From: Taibaiella koreensis
Lineage (GTDB): Bacteria; Bacteroidota; Bacteroidia; Chitinophagales; Chitinophagaceae
NCBI RefSeq assembly: GCF_003545715.1
Contig: NZ_QVNU01000003.1
Coordinates: 744,001-808,000 of the forward strand
Direction of reading: 5' to 3'
Length of the DNA stretch: 64,000 nt
Below the pieces are notes generated by a model. The model was not told the DNA's origin. It saw only the letters and a program-made list of their open reading frames with translations, and searched no databases. The position numbers were made by a program, and so were the translations under genes. The number at the start of each line of letters is the position of its first letter. Positions within the stretch are counted from its first letter, which is position 1. Shown here one piece after another: positions 34,657 through 42,151 of this stretch.

Positions 34657-35736
34657 TTACCTCCCGCGCAGCAAGCGCTCCAGCGTAAGGCAGCAGATAT
34701 CGGCATGCTGCGGTAGTTGTATCACAATGTGCTTGCCCGTCTCTTTCTCTACACGCAGCCCATCGGCATAGGGCTGAAGGCCGGTTATCTTTTCAAACCG
34801 TACCTGCGCATTCTTGCCGGCTCCCGTAAAGAATACCCGTTTATCGGTAAGATATACACTACCTCTGTCAATGTGCTTCAACATTGCCGCACGGCTATGC
34901 ACCGCTTGTAGCCTTCCGGGCTGGAGGTAGACTTGCTGTATACTACTGAAGCTGCTATAGGAGGCACCCGTACGCTGCGCGCTGCGTTCTTCGTACCATG
35001 TGACGTTCGTTCCTTTGAAATAGCATTGCTCCCCTCTTTGCAAAGACGTGTCCGCTGAGATTACCGGAAGGTCCAGGTTTTCGAGTGCCCAGTATCGCTT
35101 CAGCTTATGTAATTGTTCCTGTGTCTGCGTATTGAACTGCAGCGATACACGCAGGCTGGTGGCTATGGCCTGCAGCTCCTGCTCTTCTTCGGGCGACAGA
35201 TGTTTATGCGTAAGGATACCGGCAACGTAATCCTGTACAAAGGCGGCGCGGGTCTCGGCCGATATCTTGTCGGCCAGTGCTTTGGGCAGGCGCAGCGTGC
35301 CTTCCAGCCTGGCCAGGAATTGTTCTTCTTCGCGGGTCAGCCGTCCGTCTGCAACGGCGTCTTTGAACGACTGCCGGTAAAGGGTTTCGCCCAGCCAGAT
35401 ATGCAGCTGCTCCACCTGCTTGTCGTTGAGGCCTAGTATATGCTGCAAATGACGGAGCGTGTCGAGCTCCTCGTTGTCCAGGTGCCTGTCGGCAAGGCAA
35501 TGGTTGAGATACACCGCGTAAAACTCTTCCAGGTTACGCGGATAGACCAGGTTGAGCCGCAGTTTGTAGCGGTGCTCAATGGATCTTATCTCCTGTGTCG
35601 AAATTTGTCTTATCGTTTTCGTGGCGAGGAGATTGTTGATCTCAATCACGGCGTTGTCTGCTATCACTTGTCCAAAGCAGCGTTGCAGCAGGCTGCTCGT
35701 CTGCAGCGCATGTACCCGGTATACATTTCCGTTCAT
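34657..35736 (-). CDS. TerB-like/bPH-domain protein, third gene of a coupled operon
   Basis: A 359-residue cytosolic protein starting MNGNVYRVHALQTSSLL. The central part (about 75-210) has two acidic helical repeats with LNHCLADRHLDNEELDTL and KDAVADGRLTREEEQFL, like TerB/tellurite-resistance-type helical domains. The C-terminal 75 residues form a bacterial PH-like domain (GSVYLTDKRVFFTGAG, VRFEKITGLQPYADGLRVEK). The ATG overlaps the stop of the upstream gene (TAATG), implying translational coupling; an open frame up to 35847 is rejected for that reason. Function unknown. Confidence 0.75.
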   Translation of the reverse strand: MNGNVYRVHALQTSSLLQRCFGQVIADNAVIEINNLLATKTIRQISTQEIRSIEHRYKLRLNLVYPRNLEEFYAVYLNHCLADRHLDNEELDTLRHLQHILGLNDKQVEQLHIWLGETLYRQSFKDAVADGRLTREEEQFLARLEGTLRLPKALADKISAETRAAFVQDYVAGILTHKHLSPEEEQELQAIATSLRVSLQFNTQTQEQLHKLKRYWALENLDLPVISADTSLQRGEQCYFKGTNVTWYEERSAQRTGASYSSFSSIQQVYLQPGRLQAVHSRAAMLKHIDRGSVYLTDKRVFFTGAGKNAQVRFEKITGLQPYADGLRVEKETGKHIVIQLPQHADICCLTLERLLRGR

Positions 35737-36671
35737 TACTCGTATTTTCTGTATTCTTCGTAAATAGGATGATTCCAGTCGCATACGCCGCCATGATGCG
35801 AGCAAGCACCGCGACCCCTTGCACCGGAGGTCGAGCCATCGCAGCAAAGGGTCTCGTAGCCTACAATCCTTTTGCGCAACGGGTTGATCTTGTCGTGTAG
35901 TTTTTCGGCATCTTTATTGCCGTCTTGCATCAATGCTCTCAGGTCCGATACGGCGTCGGCGATCCTGCCGGTCTTGCTATAGCAAAGCGCCCTATTGTAT
36001 CGAAGCTGAGGATCGGTACGTCGGCCCGCCAATGCGCTGTCGAGCAGCGGGAGGGCGGCTTTGTATTTGCCGGCTTTTACCAGTTCCTGGGAACGATTTA
36101 CTTGCAGCCCTGACGCAGCATCGCGGATCTTATTCTTTTCCTCGTCGTTCCTGGCATAGGTCAGCGCCCGTTGTAGCTGCTGTTTCGCAGCTTCCCATTG
36201 CCGGGATTGGCCCAGCTGACGGCCCTCCTGCAGGTAACTGGCCAGGGTGTCCTGACGCTGTGCATCCTGCCGCGCGATCACGGCCTGTTCTTTGGCGACC
36301 CTGTCGTCAATAAGCTGCTGGCGTTCGGCTGCCTGTTTATCCTTTTCAGCATAGTGCAATATTAAAGGGAACGAGCCGGTAAAAAGAAGCAGCAAGGTTA
36401 CCGCTTTGATAGCCGTTGTCAGCCGGAAGCGTAGCCGCCTTTCCAGGAAGCGGTGCCCGGGCGGGAAGGCGATGAAACCGCACAGGAGCCACAACAATGA
36501 TAGTAAAGGATGTATAAGGGACATAATGGCCAGCATGCCGAAGAATAGGCCCAGGGCCCATTGCAGGCCCTTGCTGATCTTCCCGCCGCCCGTTACCATC
36601 GTGGGCTGGGGTTTGAAGTAATGAGGTAGTACCCGGGCGTGTTCCGGGATTAATAAAGGTATATATTTCAT
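35736..36671 (-). CDS. Membrane protein with TPR-like repeats and a Cys/His-rich DUF3761-like tail
   Basis: A 311-residue protein from the ATG at 36671, which overlaps the stop of the upstream gene (ATGA). Two membrane segments (about 36-68 and 83-103) are followed by a Gln/Arg-rich coiled coil (EKDKQAAERQQLIDDRVAKE), TPR-like helices (about 145-265: AAKQQLQRALTYARNDEEK, ALPLLDSALAGRRTDPQLRY) and the tail CCDGSTSGARGRGACSHHGG. This tail resembles the CRDGx...TCSxHGGV motif of DUF3761 domains. It is the middle gene of a three-gene coupled operon. Confidence 0.75.
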   Translation of the reverse strand: MKYIPLLIPEHARVLPHYFKPQPTMVTGGGKISKGLQWALGLFFGMLAIMSLIHPLLSLLWLLCGFIAFPPGHRFLERRLRFRLTTAIKAVTLLLLFTGSFPLILHYAEKDKQAAERQQLIDDRVAKEQAVIARQDAQRQDTLASYLQEGRQLGQSRQWEAAKQQLQRALTYARNDEEKNKIRDAASGLQVNRSQELVKAGKYKAALPLLDSALAGRRTDPQLRYNRALCYSKTGRIADAVSDLRALMQDGNKDAEKLHDKINPLRKRIVGYETLCCDGSTSGARGRGACSHHGGVCDWNHPIYEEYRKYE

Positions 36672-37114
36672 AACCGGAACAGCTTGTTGATGCGCTGTGC
36701 TTTGGCCCATTGCAGCTTATGAAGGAAATTGTCTACCTGCAGATCGGCAACGCCATTCACTGCGAGCTCCAGTGGACGGCCACCATGCGGGTGTATGGAT
36801 ATGAGATGTTTCCGGGAGAGGCCCCACAGCACCAGGCTAGCGAGTCCAGCTAACAGCGCCGGCAAAAGTAAAACGTTGCTGCTATCGACTATGAAGATCG
36901 TAACCAAAGCGTATAGAAAACACAACGTAGCAATAACAATAAAGATCGTTTTGCTGGTATAGAACATTCTTACGGAGCTGATGTCTTCCAGGAAAAAAGT
37001 GATGTGATAGGCAAGTCCCCAGGATTGATCCGACAGGTGAATACGTTGGTTGGTAAGGATTACTTTGTTGCCGTTGGAACTAAGCAGTTCCTGCTCGTCA
37101 GGGAAAAAGGTCAT
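36668..37114 (-). CDS. Small bPH-like membrane protein, first gene of the coupled operon
   Basis: A 148-residue protein. The N-terminus has NKVILTNQRIHLSDQSWG, the opening strands of a bacterial PH-like domain, interrupted by two membrane helices (about 56-74 and 80-99), and continues with HLISIHPHGGRPLELAVNGV. A TACCTTTG box lies about 20 bases upstream. It is coupled to the next gene by an ATGA overlap. Function unknown. Confidence 0.72.
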   Translation of the reverse strand: MTFFPDEQELLSSNGNKVILTNQRIHLSDQSWGLAYHITFFLEDISSVRMFYTSKTIFIVIATLCFLYALVTIFIVDSSNVLLLPALLAGLASLVLWGLSRKHLISIHPHGGRPLELAVNGVADLQVDNFLHKLQWAKAQRINKLFRL

Positions 37115-37134
37115 AGCGTAATGTTTGGTAGGGG

Positions 37135-37142
37135 CAAAGGTA
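37135..37142 (-). promoter_or_regulatory. -7 box for the bPH/TPR/TerB operon
   Basis: CAAAGGTA on plus is TACCTTTG on minus, leader about 16 bases to the ATG at 37114. Confidence 0.55.
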
Positions 37143-37206
37143 AAATAGTGCGAGAGGGTGGGGAATACCTAAGGATCGGTATATCAAGAGAGCAGATGCC
37201 GGATCA

Positions 37207-37425
37207 TTATTTCATCCAGTGAAGAAGTGCCTCCGGTCCGCCGATCAGCAAGATAAGTGCAGCTACTATTAGTAAGATCACTACTGCTGCGCAACCGGAT
37301 TGGAAGTCATTTTGAGCGCGTTCTGCGGGGGTGAATTCATGATGATACCTGTATTGAAAATCCTGCCGCATTCTTTTGCGGCCATATTTGGTATTTGGAT
37401 TCGGGGGTGATTTCCGACGGGGCAT
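37207..37425 (-). CDS. Small basic single-pass membrane protein
   Basis: A 72-residue protein starting MPRRKSPPNPNTKYGRKRM, with a basic soluble N-terminus, FTPAERAQNDFQSG, and one C-terminal helix (AAVVILLIVAALILLIGG). An open frame up to 37476 adds 17 residues, but MPRRK is the better start. It lies 92 bases upstream of the bPH operon on the same strand; the promoter at 37142 separates them. No family recognised. Confidence 0.55.
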   Translation of the reverse strand: MPRRKSPPNPNTKYGRKRMRQDFQYRYHHEFTPAERAQNDFQSGCAAVVILLIVAALILLIGGPEALLHWMK

Positions 37426-37475
37426 AAATGGGAATGAATAGAGCACAAAATTGTGGTTTACGCCCGGAGGGGACA

Positions 37476-37750
37476 ATACCTATCGTTAGGTATATCCGAT
37501 AGCCCAGTGCGCCATGGGGCTGTTTTGCTCCTACGGAGCAATTTCAAGGTTGTTTATTTGTCTACAGACATTTTGCTCCTACGGAGCAATGCGGATGTTA
37601 TGTTTGTTTGTGCTACAGACATTTTGTTCCTACAGAGCAATGTGGATGGTATGTTTGTTTATGCTACAGACATTTTGCTCCTACGGAGCAATCTCAAGGT
37701 TGTTTATTTATTTGTCTACAGACATTTGCTCCTACAGAATAGTTCGTAGA
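37476..37750. repeat. Array of TTGCTCCTACGGAGCAA palindromes
   Basis: After a short hairpin (ATACCTA 37476-37482 with TAGGTAT 37487-37493) there are four copies of the 17-base palindrome starting at 37525, 37573, 37624 (two changes) and 37675, and a truncated fifth at 37736. The starts are 48, 51, 51 and 61 bases apart. Spacers fall into two kinds: TCAAGGTTGTTTATTT (after copies 1 and 4) and GGATGkTATGTTTGTTT (after copies 2 and 3), each ending CTACAGACAT. This fills most of a 520-base gene-free stretch. Confidence 0.85.
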
Positions 37751-37898
37751 TATGCCTTATGCCTATCTACAGCGTCAGCCGCGAGCGCCTTCATACTTTT
37801 CGGCACCTTTACATCTTGGCGATTGTTTTTTTAGAACGTTGCGTTATAAAAAGCAATACCTTGGGTATCGCGAGCGGCAAGGCCAAAAGACACGGCAT

Positions 37899-37930
37899 AA
37901 AAAAGCCCCGCGGTGTCGCGGGGCTTTTTT
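37899..37930 (-). terminator. Terminator after secDF
   Basis: AAAAAAGCCCCGCG (37899-37912) pairs with CGCGGGGCTTTTTT (37917-37930) around GTGT. Confidence 0.93.
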
Positions 37931-37945
37931 ATAGGGAAAGTTTGA

Positions 37946-40900
37946 TTAAGCTTGCTCTTTCAGTTGACGGATACGCTCGTCTTTGTCTTCTTCTATACGC
38001 AGGCTATCGCTCTTATCCATGTCGACCAGGATAGGGGCAGCCACGAAGATGGAAGAATAAGTACCGGCCAGTACACCGATCGACATTGCGAAGGCAAAAC
38101 CACGCAGCACTTCACCGCCGAAAATGAACAGGATCACTGCTGTGAGGAATACGGTAAGCGATGTCATGATAGTACGGCTAAGGGTATCGTTGATAGCGCG
38201 GTTTACCACTTCTTCTTTCTTACCATTAGGCGTTTTGCGGAAGTACTCACGGATACGGTCAAACACGATCACGGTATCGTTCATGGAGAAGCCGATAACC
38301 GTCAGCAGAGCTGCGATAAAGTGCTGGTCGATCTCCAGGGCAAAAGGCACAATGTTCTTAAAAAAGGAGAATACAGCCAGGGTAACCGCCACGTCATGTA
38401 CGATCGCCACGATGGTACCAAGAGAATACTGCCATTTGCGGAACCGTACAAAGATATAGATGAAGATGGCCAGCACGGCAACGATGGTCGCATAGATGGC
38501 ACCTTGCTTCAGGTCTTTGGAAATGGTCGGCAAAACCGTTTGGCGGCTCTGTACATACTTGGCGGCAAAGGTAGCCTGGTCCACATCGGCAGGGATCAGC
38601 TTCTCGTTCTTCAGGCCTTCAAACAGCTTGGCTTCTACTTCGGCTTGCACCTCGCGACCGGGCTTGCTGATCAGGTAATCGGTAGTGATGTTGAGCTGGT
38701 CGCCAGAGGCGCCGATGGTTTTCACTACTGGGTGATTGCCCAGGTATTTGTAAAGATGCTCACGTACTTCGCTCACCTTATGCGGCTGATCAAATTTGAT
38801 GGTATAGCTGCGACCTCCGTCGAACTCAACGCCATAGTTAAAGCCATTGAAGAAAGACGCAATGCCGGCCAGGATCAGGATCGAAGAGAAAACATAAGCG
38901 ATCTTGCGTTTCTGGATGAATTTGAAATGCGCTTTCTGGAAAATGGATTTAGACAGTTTGGTAAAGTAGTTGAAGTGACGGCCGCGCCTCATATACGTAT
39001 CGGTAATCAGGCGGGATACCAGGATACCGGTAAACAGTGACAGCAGCAGGGCAAGGATCTGGGTAGTGGCAAAGCCCTTAATAGGACCAAGACCGAAGGC
39101 ATACAGGATAACTGCCGTGATCAAGCTGGTAATGTGACCATCAAGAACGGGTGCATAAGAGCGCTTATAACCTTTGGAAACGGCTTCCTGGTAAGTATCG
39201 CCCAGGGCAAGCTCTTCCTTGATCCTTTCAAAGATAATTACGTTGGTATCTACTGCCATACCGATACCCAATACGATACCGGCAATACCGGCCATCGTAA
39301 GCGTAGCACCCAGGTTGGCCAGGATACCGAAAGTGAACAGCATGTTGAGGATAAGGGCAATGTTAGCCACAATACCGCCGGTGCTGTAATAAATGATCAT
39401 AAGTACAAAGATCACCAGGAAGGCAACACCAAAGGAGGTCATACCGCCATCGATAGATTCCTGGCCCAGGGTAGGACCTACCACCTGCTCCTGTACGATA
39501 GTCGCCGGTGCATCGAGCTTACCGGTCTGCAGGATATTGGCCAGGTCGGTACCTTCGGCAGCACTGAAGTCGCCGGTGATGGAAGAACGGCCGCCGGAGA
39601 TCTTCTCATTTACGTTAGGAGCAGAGTAAACATAATCGTCAAGCGTGATGGCAATAGGTTTGCCTACGTTAGCGCCGGTGAGCCTTGCCCACAGCGCAGT
39701 ACCTTGCTGATCCATTTCCAGGCTGATCTCCGCCTTGCCATTCTGGTAGTCGAAGCGAGCCGTTTTTACACGATCGCCTTCCAGCTTGGCCTTGTCGCTG
39801 CCGTTAACCGTCTTAATAGCGTAAATAGCATAAGGAGGCTCTTTGTCGCCGGTTTTGCGGCCGGGCAGATCGCCTTTCAGGAATTTGATATTGGGAGGGA
39901 ACTGATTTTTGACAATATCCATGTTCAGATAGCCCAACAGCTTGTCAGCATCTTTACGAGCTACCATACCGATATAAGAAGCGCCGTAAGGCTGGCCCTG
40001 CTGGTTTACTGCCGGAGCCATGATGGAGAACAGGCTTTCTTCGCCTTTGCCGTTAATGCTGCTGGTAGTGCCTTTGTTGCCGGCGCTGTCGCCTTTGGCT
40101 ACGAGGCTGGCCAGGCTACCGGTGTCGGTAGTAGCGTTGGTAGCAGCCACTTTGGTTGTATCCTTTTTCGTAGCGGAATCGTTAGTAGCTACGGCAGCTG
40201 TAGTGGTTTTACCATTCTTCAGGTAGTTGGTCAGCACCTCGTTGGCATGGCCAAGGGAGGTACTGATCTCCTCGATCGTAGCCACTTCCCAGAACTGCAG
40301 CTTAGCTGTAGCCTGCAATACTTTACGAACCGATTCCGGATCTTTTACACCTGCGAGCTCTACTGTAATAATACCTTTATTATCATCCAGGTTGATGGTA
40401 GGCTGGGATACGCCAAACTTATCAATACGCTTGGTCAGGACGTTGTATGTGCTGTGCACCGCTTCTTTGGCAGCGGCGCTGATCACTTTCAATACCTGCT
40501 CGTTGGTTGAGCTCTGGGTGATCTTGGCCTGGCTGGCTTTGGTAAAGAGCTGTGCGAGATGGCCACCGGGCACTACCTGCTGGTAAGCTTCGCCGAAGAG
40601 CTTTACAAAATCGGCGTCGCTGTTAGCCTTTTTCTGGTTGGCGAGGGCAATGGCTTTAGTGAGGTTAACATCCTTGGGGTTGTTACTCATGGAGGCCACC
40701 AGCTCATCCACACCTACTTCAAGCGTCACGCTCATACCGCCCTGCAGGTCCAGACCCAGCTGCAATTCTTTTTCCTTAACCTGCTTGTAGGTATACTTCA
40801 GTCCCAGGAAATTGAATACCGTTTCGTCGCGCAGGCTATCGGTGATGTGCTGCAGCGCTTTGTCGATCAGGAGATCGCGTTCGGATCCTTTTACTTCAGG

Positions 40901-41041
40901 TGCGCTGGCAGATACCATCTTCTCGGCCTTAGCCTTATTTTTGACATCTGCACTGTGCGCGATAAAAGTGAACGAAAGGCGCCATAACGAGAATAGGATC
41001 AGGGCCGCGGTAAAGAACTTTACCATTCCTTTAAGCTGCAT
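37946..41041 (-). CDS. secDF: SecDF fused protein translocase subunit
   Basis: SecD and SecF are fused in one 1031-residue polypeptide, as is usual in Bacteroidota. They use the proton gradient to pull secreted proteins out of SecYEG. One N-terminal helix (7-27), the SecD motif ELQLGLDLQGGMSVTLEV (92-109), the periplasmic P1 region, the first six-helix block (VGPTLGQESIDGG, GIVLGIGMAVDTNVIIFERI), then SecF with YGVEFDGGRSYTIKF and the second helix block (GFSMNDTVIVFDRIREY). A Thr/Ala/Lys/Asp-rich insert at about 276-332 (nucleotides 40216-40046) lies within P1. A TATCTTTG box lies upstream and a strong terminator follows. Confidence 0.96.
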   Translation of the reverse strand: MQLKGMVKFFTAALILFSLWRLSFTFIAHSADVKNKAKAEKMVSASAPEVKGSERDLLIDKALQHITDSLRDETVFNFLGLKYTYKQVKEKELQLGLDLQGGMSVTLEVGVDELVASMSNNPKDVNLTKAIALANQKKANSDADFVKLFGEAYQQVVPGGHLAQLFTKASQAKITQSSTNEQVLKVISAAAKEAVHSTYNVLTKRIDKFGVSQPTINLDDNKGIITVELAGVKDPESVRKVLQATAKLQFWEVATIEEISTSLGHANEVLTNYLKNGKTTTAAVATNDSATKKDTTKVAATNATTDTGSLASLVAKGDSAGNKGTTSSINGKGEESLFSIMAPAVNQQGQPYGASYIGMVARKDADKLLGYLNMDIVKNQFPPNIKFLKGDLPGRKTGDKEPPYAIYAIKTVNGSDKAKLEGDRVKTARFDYQNGKAEISLEMDQQGTALWARLTGANVGKPIAITLDDYVYSAPNVNEKISGGRSSITGDFSAAEGTDLANILQTGKLDAPATIVQEQVVGPTLGQESIDGGMTSFGVAFLVIFVLMIIYYSTGGIVANIALILNMLFTFGILANLGATLTMAGIAGIVLGIGMAVDTNVIIFERIKEELALGDTYQEAVSKGYKRSYAPVLDGHITSLITAVILYAFGLGPIKGFATTQILALLLSLFTGILVSRLITDTYMRRGRHFNYFTKLSKSIFQKAHFKFIQKRKIAYVFSSILILAGIASFFNGFNYGVEFDGGRSYTIKFDQPHKVSEVREHLYKYLGNHPVVKTIGASGDQLNITTDYLISKPGREVQAEVEAKLFEGLKNEKLIPADVDQATFAAKYVQSRQTVLPTISKDLKQGAIYATIVAVLAIFIYIFVRFRKWQYSLGTIVAIVHDVAVTLAVFSFFKNIVPFALEIDQHFIAALLTVIGFSMNDTVIVFDRIREYFRKTPNGKKEEVVNRAINDTLSRTIMTSLTVFLTAVILFIFGGEVLRGFAFAMSIGVLAGTYSSIFVAAPILVDMDKSDSLRIEEDKDERIRQLKEQA

Positions 41042-41084
41042 AGGTAATCTGTTAGAATCTTAGTAAAAATTTTTTATAAGTGGG

Positions 41085-41092
41085 CAAAGATA
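41085..41092 (-). promoter_or_regulatory. -7 box for secDF
   Basis: CAAAGATA on plus is TATCTTTG on minus, leader about 38 bases. Confidence 0.55.
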
Positions 41093-41291
41093 GTATTTAA
41101 TTATAAAAAAATTAGGAATGGCTGTTGGATGCGTGGATAACTTTTTTTATGCAAAAAGAAAAAGGAGAACTTTTATTTATATAATTTTCAAAATCAAAGC
41201 CTAGAATGCAAAACCATGGCCTAAAAACAGCACGTTTCAGCAACATAAAGTCCTTGTTAAGTCTGAAATTCGTGTTTTATGCACCACATGT

Positions 41292-41666
41292 ATGAAAATC
41301 GATCGTAATGGCCTGCAAATAAGGTACTTTCTGGGACTGTTGCTCCTGCTGGCATCCTGCACACCCAAAGTGGCCGAAAAGGGGAAGGCATCGTTCTATG
41401 CCGATTTCTTTAAAGGCCGTAAAACCTCTAACGGGGAAACCTTCCGGCAAAGGAAGCTGACTGCTGCGCATCGTACGCTTCCTTTCGGCACCAGAGTAAA
41501 AGTGACCAACCTGAAAAATGGTAAGACGGTCAAGGTAAGGATCAATGACCGTGGGCCTTTTGTGGACGGGCGCATTATCGACCTTAGCAAAAAGGCAGCC
41601 CGAAGACTGGATATGGTTGGCGACGGTGTAGTCCCGGTGGAGATCAAATACAAAAAGATCAGGTAA
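41292..41666 (+). CDS. RlpA-like double-psi beta-barrel lipoprotein
   Basis: A 124-residue exported protein. The signal ends in a lipobox, LLASC (C23). The rest is one double-psi beta-barrel: [59 protein letters not shown] and [18 protein letters not shown]. RlpA proteins bind or cleave denuded peptidoglycan glycans at septa. There is no C-terminal SPOR domain, so septal targeting is uncertain. Ten bases separate it from the VOC gene. Confidence 0.87.
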   Translation: MKIDRNGLQIRYFLGLLLLLASCTPKVAEKGKASFYADFFKGRKTSNGETFRQRKLTAAHRTLPFGTRVKVTNLKNGKTVKVRINDRGPFVDGRIIDLSKKAARRLDMVGDGVVPVEIKYKKIR

Positions 41667-41676
41667 ACCTACAACA

Positions 41677-42048
41677 ATGAACATGAAAGCCATTCGTCCT
41701 ATGTTGTGGACGGGACAAGTAAGAGAAACGATCAACTTCTATGAGCAGCTGGGCTTTACCTGTGCGGCCTATAGCGAATCGTGGCATTGGGCTGCGCTCC
41801 AAAGAGATGAAGTTGAGATCATGGTTTGTTTGCCCCCGGATAGCGAGGCGATGAAGCAACCGGCGTTTACGGGATCGCTCTATATCCTGCTGGATGAAGG
41901 TGTGGACCAGCTCTGGGAGGTGTTAAAGACGAAAGCGAACATCTGCTATGCGCCGGAGACATTTGCCTACGGCATGCGTGAATTTGCCTTGTACGACAAC
42001 AATGGCTACCTGCTGCAATTCGGCCAGGAAGTGATTGCGGTGGATTGA
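41677..42048 (+). CDS. VOC (glyoxalase/bleomycin-resistance) family protein
   Basis: A 123-residue vicinal-oxygen-chelate fold protein: IRPMLWTGQVRETINFYEQL (6-25), WHWAALQRDEVEIMV (36-50), LYILLDEGVDQLWEVLK and the closing EFALYDNNGYLLQFGQ. Such proteins act as small dimeric lyases, dioxygenases or drug-binding proteins; nothing here fixes the substrate. It probably shares a transcript with the RlpA-like gene. Confidence 0.8.
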   Translation: MNMKAIRPMLWTGQVRETINFYEQLGFTCAAYSESWHWAALQRDEVEIMVCLPPDSEAMKQPAFTGSLYILLDEGVDQLWEVLKTKANICYAPETFAYGMREFALYDNNGYLLQFGQEVIAVD

Positions 42049-42117
42049 CTGTTGGTACTGCTTTCGTTTTCGTTTGTCCTGATAAGAAGTTTTTTTAATA
42101 TCTGAATATGCTCACCC

Positions 42118-42135
42118 GGCCGGTTGTAACCGGCC
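42118..42135. promoter_or_regulatory. Perfect hairpin before the carboxypeptidase gene
   Basis: GGCCGGTT (42118-42125) pairs with AACCGGCC (42128-42135), 16 bases before the ATG at 42152. There is no T-run; it may end the VOC transcript or structure the leader of the next gene. Confidence 0.5.
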
Positions 42136-42151
42136 TCTGTAAATCAAAAAA

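Noticed and set aside
37523-37750. Possible CRISPR array
   Set aside because: Repeats are short palindromes with sequence changes, the spacers are similar to each other and of two kinds, and there are no cas genes.
37514-37834. Open frames through the palindrome array that give repeated CSYGAI/CSYRAM-like peptides
   Set aside because: The peptide repeats come only from the DNA palindromes; three frames are open, there is no plausible start context and the composition is not protein-like.
39134-40510. 458-residue plus-strand frame inside secDF
   Set aside because: It is antisense to a conserved gene; its existence follows from codon usage of the other strand.
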